Shown: positions 5,785 to 10,685 of the stretch, piece by piece
How positions within the stretch are numbered: position 1 is the first letter of the stretch
Layout: each line of letters opens with the position of its first letter
Assembly: GCA_017610525.1 (NCBI GenBank)
Contig: JAFCBW010000025.1
Span: 1 to 10,685, forward strand
DNA from: Candidatus Nanohalarchaeota archaeon
GTDB lineage: Archaea > EX4484-52 > B79-G9
Direction of reading: 5' to 3'
DNA: 10,685 bases
The notes under the pieces: model-generated
Told to the model about the DNA's origin: nothing
Database searches by the model: none
Seen by the model: only the letters and a program-made list of their open reading frames with translations
Translations under genes and position numbers: made by a program

Positions 5785-5946
5785 CTTCAGATAGGCCGCC
5801 ACAAAGCAGACACTGATAATAATGGCATAATAGACATGCCCGAACTAATGGCATTCATCGCGCGCTGGAAATCAAACCCCTCAGACGTCACCAAACCCGG
5901 AGTAGGATCCGCAAGAGCAATCTGGTATGCAGGCGGCGCCTGCTAA
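5785..5946 (+). pseudogene. EF-hand/dockerin-like C-terminal domain fragment, copy 2 (truncated, frame intact)
   Basis: The open frame follows TAA 5782-5784 and ends at TAA 5944-5946, giving 53 codons. Residues 9-20, DTDNNGIIDMPE, form a canonical EF-hand calcium loop: Asp1, Asp3, Asn5, Gly6, Ile8, Asp9, Glu12. Then come LMAFIARWK and a degenerate second half, SDVTKPGVGSARAIWYAGG. Short paired modules of this kind (dockerin-like) are found at the C-termini of archaeal and bacterial surface proteins. Here there is no body in front of it, so it looks like the 3' end of a lost gene. An ATG at 5836 allows a 36-residue peptide starting MPELMAF, but no ribosome site is seen. The next gene, a surface protein without such a module, begins 67 bases later. 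Confidence 0.62.
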
Positions 5947-5977
5947 CCCCATTCTCCCAATATTGCTCCAAACCACC

Positions 5978-5990
5978 TAAAAAATATAAA
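5978..5990 (+). promoter_or_regulatory. TATA box of the surface protein operon
   Basis: TAAAAAATATAAA is centred about 28-30 bases before ATG 6014. Transcription would begin within a few bases of the ATG, and no Shine-Dalgarno site lies between, so this is a leaderless-type promoter driving both downstream genes. Confidence 0.62.
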
Positions 5991-6013
5991 CCCCGACAAC
6001 CAATTATATACCC

Positions 6014-9000
6014 ATGCAAAAAACACAAAAAAGAATCATATTCTCCGCAATACTCTTAACCCTCCTATGCCTCGCCCAATCAGCATCAGCCTTCAACATA
6101 ACCACCATCGCACTCTACGACGACGAAAACGGCGCAACAACCACCCCCACAACCACCATGACCCCTACAGACGAGATGACACTCACCTTCAACATAACAG
6201 ATGCCTCCCTAAAAGAACTCTCAATAACAATCTACGACAGTGCCCAAACCACTGAATCCGCATGCTACAACACAGACATCATAGAAAGCGCAAGCCGGTG
6301 CGCATGGATCGAATGGAAAAACAACTCAGGCGAAGAACTCTTCGCAAGTATCCGCCCCACCCAGACCACTTGGGCAATAGACAAGCCAAACTCATACATC
6401 TCAACAACCCAGGAATCCAAATTCGTCTTCACCCCATCCAGATCATCCCGCTACACAGACGCAGCAACATGGACAATCTACATAAGCGCAAACAACGGCA
6501 CAGAAGAAAAAACCACCACATTAACCATAAACAACACCTACTACCTCACACAACAGGTGTCAAAATCATCTGTCCTATTCGAACCCGGCAAGTTAGGCAC
6601 CGACAACCACCATCTTGCACAAATCGAATCAAACGGCTATGACCTCACATACATCCCACTCACAATAATCTCAAACGCCCCCTACAACTGGAAAGCAAAA
6701 TCAACAAACTTCACAGGAGCAGGCACAATAAACGTGGAAGCCAACACCCTTGGCGCAGCCCTCACAGACACCCCCCTGCACCAACTCTACATCGACACAA
6801 CATACACCGACATACAAACATCCCACCCCCCTACAACAGACTCGGGCGACCAGAAACAGCTATTCCTATGGCTCGACTACCCGCCAAGCGACCCCGACAC
6901 AACATACACTGCATCCCTCTCACTCCAGGCATACATAACTGCCAATATCTCACACACCACATCCGAATCAACAGTCTCAATGAGCGCAAGCACCGACAAC
7001 ACAAAACCCGACATAAATATAATCGCTCCGCTGCCGCTTGCATGGGCAAAAAATGGGCACACCGTAGACTACTCAATAAATGTAACCGACACACTATCTG
7101 GCTTCATGAACTCCTATGAAACAAAAAAATGTAAAATCTACTTCGGGGGCACACTAGTATCAATTACATCCGTACAAAAAAATCCGACCTACAACTTAAG
7201 CAAATGCGCAGGCTCATTCACAGTACCGCAAACTGGAAACAAAAACGTAAACCTCAACATCACATTAGAAGACCTGGCAGGCAACGCTGCATACAACGAC
7301 ACCATCTGGATCCAGCTTGACCAGTCATCACTCGACATCTTAGACATCGCACTCGTATCCACATCAAAGCCAAACGACCGTGACTGGCACTTCCTCACAA
7401 GCGACACCTTACGAATCGTAGGCCACATAAGGAACCAGGCAGGAGATGCCGTAAATGCAACATTGAATTCTTGGCTGAATATCCCTGGAGCATCAGTCAC
7501 AGTAAACTCACTATCTGTATCATCCTCATCCCCCTACACAGAACAAAGTGAAGGAAACATAGACATAGAATACACATTCACAGGCGCAAGTTCAGGTTCG
7601 GCAACACTCTACATCACAGCAGAAGACAGCATGAACAACACAGCAATCTACAACAAGACATTCCACATAACAAACTACCTGGACTCAATCACGATACTCA
7701 CAAACTTCACAGGCAAAATATACTCCCAAGGCGACAACATATCAATTGAGGTCGACACCAACACAGACGCGTACCCTGTCTACATGGCAAACATCACGGC
7801 GATATTAAAAGACGCAGACAACAACGCAGATCGCACCATTCACACAAACACAGGCACAGACGGCAAAGCCCGGTTTTACATAGACATACCAAAAACAAAA
7901 GACGAATACTACACTCTCTCAGTCAGCGGCATATCTCCGCTGGACACAACAAAAACCGTATCAAACACAGCCTCGATCGACACCGAATGGCTCGATATTG
8001 AAGTAGACATTCATACTCTTGGATACATAGACACAAACCAGAGCACAAGAATAGCCATATCTGGTCGTCTGGACTACAGCGACGACCCAAACAACAATAC
8101 CCTTGTAGACGGCGCAGAGGTCACATGCCTCATAAAAGGCCCTCGCAACTACAACGACACAGATACCGTAACAGTGAACTCTACAGGCCAATACACCTGT
8201 AATGGCTTAAAAAACATCACCAAAGCCGGCAATTATCACTTTGAAATAAGCGCCCAAAAAACCATCAACAACTTCAAAATAAGCGGCTGGAACAAAGAAG
8301 AATACATAACCATCACAAATATTTCCGAGATGCAGGCAATACTCACAGACACCCCACAACCAAAAGACACCTCATCTACCATCAACATCACCTCATACCT
8401 GGAGAAAGTATTCCTCGAACAAGGCAAAAGTACACTATACGACCTCACAATAAAAAACACCGGAGACACAATACTCGAAAACATAACACTCAAACTGGAA
8501 TCAGAAGACACAGATGCCTACCGATATTCAGGAACAATACCAGAAATAAAGGAAAACAAAGAGATTCGCCTTCAGATAAGCCTCGTTTCATCAAACACAT
8601 CAGAAACCGGGTCTTACAACATATCTCTATCTCTCGAATCTTGCGATGGCGCAAACACCTCAATATCATTCATCCTCTGGATCACCCCTGGTGACGCAGA
8701 AAAACAAAGAATCAATACCGTTCATAGCGAACTCAAAACAAAAATTCATGCTATGCGCCGCAGCGTAAACACTCTTCTCCCATCGAAAAACGAAAACATA
8801 CAATTTTTAGATGGCAAACTTAAAGCAATAGAAAAACTCCTAAACGGCCTGGAACTTGCACTCGAAAAAAATGACTATCCTGGAGCAGACAGTACAATAT
8901 CTGAAATAGAACTTAAGCTCTACAATTTCGAAGACACAATTCAGGATGAAATAGATAAGAAAAATAAGGCGACAAGAAAAAACATAATAATAGCAACAAT

Positions 9001-9220
9001 CCTAATAATACTAATACTTCTGGCAGCCCTCATATACTATATGTGGCTCCCTGAGAAACCCACAAATTATGACTTCGAAAAAAAAGACGAAAAAAATCCG
9101 GTCACCACAAAAAACAACGCAAAGGAAAAACTTCACGAATATATCGAAAAGCTAAAACGCAATCTAAAAGAGAATCCAAAATATAATTATCACAGAAAAG
9201 ACAGGTGGTCATCATCTTAA
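6014..9220 (+). CDS. Large secreted surface protein with Ig-like regions, helical stalk and C-terminal membrane anchor
   Basis: 1068 residues. Residues 1-26 are a Sec signal peptide (basic start, hydrophobic core, cleavage expected after ASA before FNITT). The ectodomain to about 890 is rich in Thr, Asn and Ser, beta-sheet-like, with more than two dozen N-x-S/T sequons. It includes a probable Ig-like segment around DTLSGFMN to LEDLAGNAAYNDTIW, a later one with the turn GTDGKARFYIDIP, and near 790-890 a CARDB/NEW3-like segment (YDLTIKNTGDTILENITLKL). About 892-989 is predicted helical and charged, probably a stalk. Residues 990-1012 form one transmembrane helix (NIIIATILIILILLAALIYY), followed by a 56-residue lysine-rich cytoplasmic tail. 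This is the layout of archaeal cell-surface or S-layer-associated proteins; I recognise no specific family and name no ligand. Codons favour A and C strongly and the plus strand is poor in G. A leaderless start at 6014 fits the TATA box. Confidence 0.85.
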   Translation: MQKTQKRIIFSAILLTLLCLAQSASAFNITTIALYDDENGATTTPTTTMTPTDEMTLTFNITDASLKELSITIYDSAQTTESACYNTDIIESASRCAWIEWKNNSGEELFASIRPTQTTWAIDKPNSYISTTQESKFVFTPSRSSRYTDAATWTIYISANNGTEEKTTTLTINNTYYLTQQVSKSSVLFEPGKLGTDNHHLAQIESNGYDLTYIPLTIISNAPYNWKAKSTNFTGAGTINVEANTLGAALTDTPLHQLYIDTTYTDIQTSHPPTTDSGDQKQLFLWLDYPPSDPDTTYTASLSLQAYITANISHTTSESTVSMSASTDNTKPDINIIAPLPLAWAKNGHTVDYSINVTDTLSGFMNSYETKKCKIYFGGTLVSITSVQKNPTYNLSKCAGSFTVPQTGNKNVNLNITLEDLAGNAAYNDTIWIQLDQSSLDILDIALVSTSKPNDRDWHFLTSDTLRIVGHIRNQAGDAVNATLNSWLNIPGASVTVNSLSVSSSSPYTEQSEGNIDIEYTFTGASSGSATLYITAEDSMNNTAIYNKTFHITNYLDSITILTNFTGKIYSQGDNISIEVDTNTDAYPVYMANITAILKDADNNADRTIHTNTGTDGKARFYIDIPKTKDEYYTLSVSGISPLDTTKTVSNTASIDTEWLDIEVDIHTLGYIDTNQSTRIAISGRLDYSDDPNNNTLVDGAEVTCLIKGPRNYNDTDTVTVNSTGQYTCNGLKNITKAGNYHFEISAQKTINNFKISGWNKEEYITITNISEMQAILTDTPQPKDTSSTINITSYLEKVFLEQGKSTLYDLTIKNTGDTILENITLKLESEDTDAYRYSGTIPEIKENKEIRLQISLVSSNTSETGSYNISLSLESCDGANTSISFILWITPGDAEKQRINTVHSELKTKIHAMRRSVNTLLPSKNENIQFLDGKLKAIEKLLNGLELALEKNDYPGADSTISEIELKLYNFEDTIQDEIDKKNKATRKNIIIATILIILILLAALIYYMWLPEKPTNYDFEKKDEKNPVTTKNNAKEKLHEYIEKLKRNLKENPKYNYHRKDRWSSS

Positions 9221-10374
9221 CAAAGAACCATGCAATAATCTCATTCATACTAATAACCGCACTATCATTTGTGATGCTGTCACAATCCAACATAACTCAG
9301 GATCACATACTCAATCCCCTGGGGCTGAGTATAAAAATGTTGGCCCCTGAGGGTTTAGGTCTGAATCTATTACCCTTTATACTATTTCTCCTCATATTCC
9401 CACTATCCTGGTCCATACTGTGTTTATATTCATTATCTACAAAAGATCTGGACTACACAATACTTCTTGCCCCTGCGTTGCTGACTCCGTTAATAATTTT
9501 CTTTCTTGGTATATCTCTGGCCTCACTTCTAATTTCAACAGGGTTTATCATCTCCGCCTTTCTGGCTCACTACATATCATACCAGGACAAAGAGCACTAC
9601 AAAAAGATAAGTGTCTCAGGTATAACAAAAAACAGTACCGCAAAATCACTCTTCACTCTAAACCTGGTGATCGCCATAGCATTATACTTATTGCTAATCA
9701 CAAGTCCCCAGGACCCCAAAGACCGCCTCGAATCAGACCTCGGTGCGGCGATGGGCAACATAATGCCGCAAATGTTACAGGATCATGTATTGGACGATCA
9801 AAAACAACAGGCATACCTCTTTCTTGAACACATGGAAAATACACTGCTTAACTCAATGGAATCAGGCATGTCTGATCTCACAAAAGAAGAAAGTGACCTG
9901 TGTGCCGGCGCTCTAAGAAAAGACATGACCAAAATAGACACAACTGCAAAACTTGCAGTTGACGAACAATTTGAAGCCCAATTAAATGCCACTCTGTCAT
10001 CTGGCCTTCTTCCAAAACCAATGATAGAACAATACTCAAAATACTATCCTCTGCTCATCGTATTTAGCCTGTTCGCGACCCTCGAAATACTGCGCATTAT
10101 GTTTTTTGTGCACCTGGCAGCCATATATGCCTGGCTCTTAAGCAAATTCATATATATCTCCTCGGAATCCCAAAGCAGCAATAAAACCGCAGAACTAAAA
10201 AAGGCAGTACTCAATCAAAATAATCCCTGCGCCCCAAACAGTACGGCATCCATGTCTCAGAATACAGCAAATTCCACGCCGCGCACTTCAAATTCAGATA
10301 CGTCCCATAATTCAAATCCCTATTACTCTGCCGATGAAAGTGAACTGCCTCAAAGAAAGACTGATGCTTATTAG
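9205..10374 (+). CDS. Polytopic membrane protein of unknown function
   Basis: 389 residues if translation begins at GTG 9205, which overlaps the surface protein gene by 16 bases and puts both in one operon. No ATG occurs before Met24, and starting there would cut off the first hydrophobic segment. Likely membrane segments: 9-26, 53-76, 84-103, 104-124, 149-166 and one or two within 280-316. A charged region of about 110 residues with helical, amphipathic character lies at 168-279, between membrane segments. The tail from 320 is low in complexity, rich in Ser, Asn and Thr (NSTASMSQNTANSTPRTSNS), and may be glycosylated or act as a flexible linker. I recognise no family. Tight coupling to the surface protein suggests a role in its export, anchoring or assembly, but that rests on position only. 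Confidence 0.78.
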   Translation: MVIILTKNHAIISFILITALSFVMLSQSNITQDHILNPLGLSIKMLAPEGLGLNLLPFILFLLIFPLSWSILCLYSLSTKDLDYTILLAPALLTPLIIFFLGISLASLLISTGFIISAFLAHYISYQDKEHYKKISVSGITKNSTAKSLFTLNLVIAIALYLLLITSPQDPKDRLESDLGAAMGNIMPQMLQDHVLDDQKQQAYLFLEHMENTLLNSMESGMSDLTKEESDLCAGALRKDMTKIDTTAKLAVDEQFEAQLNATLSSGLLPKPMIEQYSKYYPLLIVFSLFATLEILRIMFFVHLAAIYAWLLSKFIYISSESQSSNKTAELKKAVLNQNNPCAPNSTASMSQNTANSTPRTSNSDTSHNSNPYYSADESELPQRKTDAY

Positions 10375-10394
10375 CTCCCAATTCCTCCTCAGGT

Positions 10395-10437
10395 AAATTT
10401 TGTTCTCTTGCGCTTTGTACCTATCTCTTTCCCTTTA
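10395..10437 (+). terminator. Pyrimidine-rich tract, possible transcript end of the surface operon
   Basis: Starting 21 bases after the stop codon, the plus strand carries TTTTGTTCTCTT, CTATCTCTTT and CCCTTTAG. Archaeal termination often uses T-rich stretches without a hairpin. The tract is interrupted by C and G, so the assignment is weak. Confidence 0.3.
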
Positions 10438-10476
10438 GTGATATGCTCTCTATGTATTCCTGCACGGGTCTCTGCA

Positions 10477-10530
10477 CAGTTAACAATTAACTGACGCATT
10501 GGATATGCCTTATGCTCTCTATCTGCGTCA
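10477..10530. repeat. Two perfect, slightly overlapping inverted repeats
   Basis: CAGTTAA and TTAACTG (10477-10493) form a perfect 7-base stem with a 3-base loop. TGACGCA (10492-10498) and TGCGTCA (10524-10530) form a second perfect 7-base stem around 25 bases. The stems share two bases, so they could act as alternative folds. The 12-base direct repeat TATGCTCTCTAT lies at 10442-10453 and again inside the second loop at 10511-10522. Confidence 0.6.
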
Positions 10531-10685
10531 TGGTAAAATGGCTCCTGCAATCAAATATGTCCTCAAATGGATATTATCTGGCGCGGTTAATATCTAACTA
10601 TGTGTTCGGGCATTACCTTATCATCCGGATAATGGGTTTATCTTCTCCCTAGTAGTGGATATTCTCTCTGCGCCTCCACCTCCTC

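Larger units (their letters stand above)
3995..5946 (+). mobile_element. Putative modular repeat array (22-base motif, inverted repeat, EF-hand fragment), interrupted by the ATPase gene
   Basis: Unit 1 is 22-base copy B, IR1, EF-hand copy 1. Unit 2 is 22-base copy C, IR2a, ATPase gene, IR2b, EF-hand copy 2. Removing the 1.4 kb from just after IR2a to the end of IR2b turns unit 2 into the same order as unit 1. The simplest reading is a tandem duplication of the unit, then entry of the ATPase gene at the inverted repeat with the repeat ending up on both sides. No transposase or integrase is seen in the window, and no short target duplication outside the repeats. The existence of the repeats is direct observation; mobility is inference. 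Confidence 0.42.
10375..10685. other. Gene-poor right end with hairpins, a direct repeat and minus-strand open stretches
   Basis: No convincing gene is seen in these 311 bases. The minus strand has a 53-codon open stretch (10550 to 10389) that includes ADREHKAYPMRQLIVN and ends in TKRKRTKFT, and a 15-codon stretch entering from the right edge and stopping at 10638-10640 that ends in REYPLLGRR. Neither matches a family I know, and 50 open codons can occur by chance. The segment also has strong inverted repeats and a 12-base direct repeat, which suit a structured RNA or a decayed gene. No tRNA or rRNA could be recognised. Confidence 0.35.

Noticed and set aside
5702..5854. N-terminal extension of the ATPase reading frame to an ATG at 5854
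   Set aside because: It runs over the inverted repeat IR2b and the opposite-strand EF-hand fragment, has cysteine-rich composition unlike the family, and lies upstream of a well-placed TATA box.
5941..6013. Fusion of EF-hand fragment copy 2 to the surface protein gene
   Set aside because: A stop codon at 5944-5946, a TATA box at 5978-5990 and a clear signal peptide at 6014 show that the surface protein is a separate gene.
6831..7119. Open frames on both strands inside the surface protein gene, such as a cysteine-rich minus-strand frame at 6831-7094
   Set aside because: They are shadows of the A/C-rich coding strand of the large gene, which lowers stop codon frequency in the other frames.
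10540..10685. A 5S rRNA on the minus strand, prompted by CCCGAACACATAG near 10606-10618
   Set aside because: The following conserved GAAGTTAAG block is absent and the closing helices of 5S rRNA cannot be formed, so the resemblance is probably chance.

Overview
The window reads as archaeal DNA. Evidence: an archaeal-type non-phosphorylating glyceraldehyde-3-phosphate dehydrogenase (GAPN) next to a hexulose-6-phosphate synthase; AT-rich boxes about 25-30 bases before start codons, which is the archaeal TATA/leaderless pattern; purine-rich Shine-Dalgarno sites before other genes; and a very large secreted, sequon-rich, C-terminally anchored surface protein. The lineage cannot be fixed from the sequence. 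An uncultivated anaerobic group such as Altiarchaeota or a DPANN-like lineage fits the gene content, but this is only a guess.

Region 1 (1-2940, minus strand) is a metabolic cluster read right to left: GAPN, then 3-hexulose-6-phosphate synthase, then the first 235 codons of a CoA-disulfide reductase/NADH oxidase-family flavoprotein that runs off the left edge. The last two genes are 4 bases apart and surely co-transcribed. GAPN makes 3-phosphoglycerate and NAD(P)H without ATP. The synthase joins formaldehyde and ribulose 5-phosphate, or runs in reverse to supply pentoses. The flavoprotein is probably a thiol/NAD(P)H redox enzyme.

Region 2 (2941-5946) is a mosaic of repeated modules. A 22-base motif occurs three times in direct orientation (3123, 3995, 4243). 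A 30-base inverted repeat with an 11-8-11 layout occurs three times (4029, 4297, 5744). A short gene fragment coding for an EF-hand/dockerin-like C-terminal domain occurs twice (4064-4230, frameshifted; 5785-5946, truncated). Two whole genes sit among these repeats: a compact T4 Rnl2-like RNA ligase, between two copies of the 22-base motif, and a minus-strand AAA+ ATPase of the DUF4143 type, bracketed exactly by two copies of the inverted repeat. The arrangement looks like modules that were inserted or duplicated at repeat sites, and it is the most unusual part of the window.

Region 3 (5978-10374, plus strand) is a two-gene operon: a 1068-residue surface protein with signal peptide, beta-rich ectodomain, helical stalk and one C-terminal membrane anchor, then a 389-residue polytopic membrane protein overlapping it by 16 bases. 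The first gene has a TATA box placed for a leaderless mRNA. I recognise no family for the second.

Region 4 (10375-10685) has no convincing gene. It holds a pyrimidine-rich tract, perfect hairpins, a 12-base direct repeat and minus-strand open stretches that could be a structured RNA or a degraded gene.
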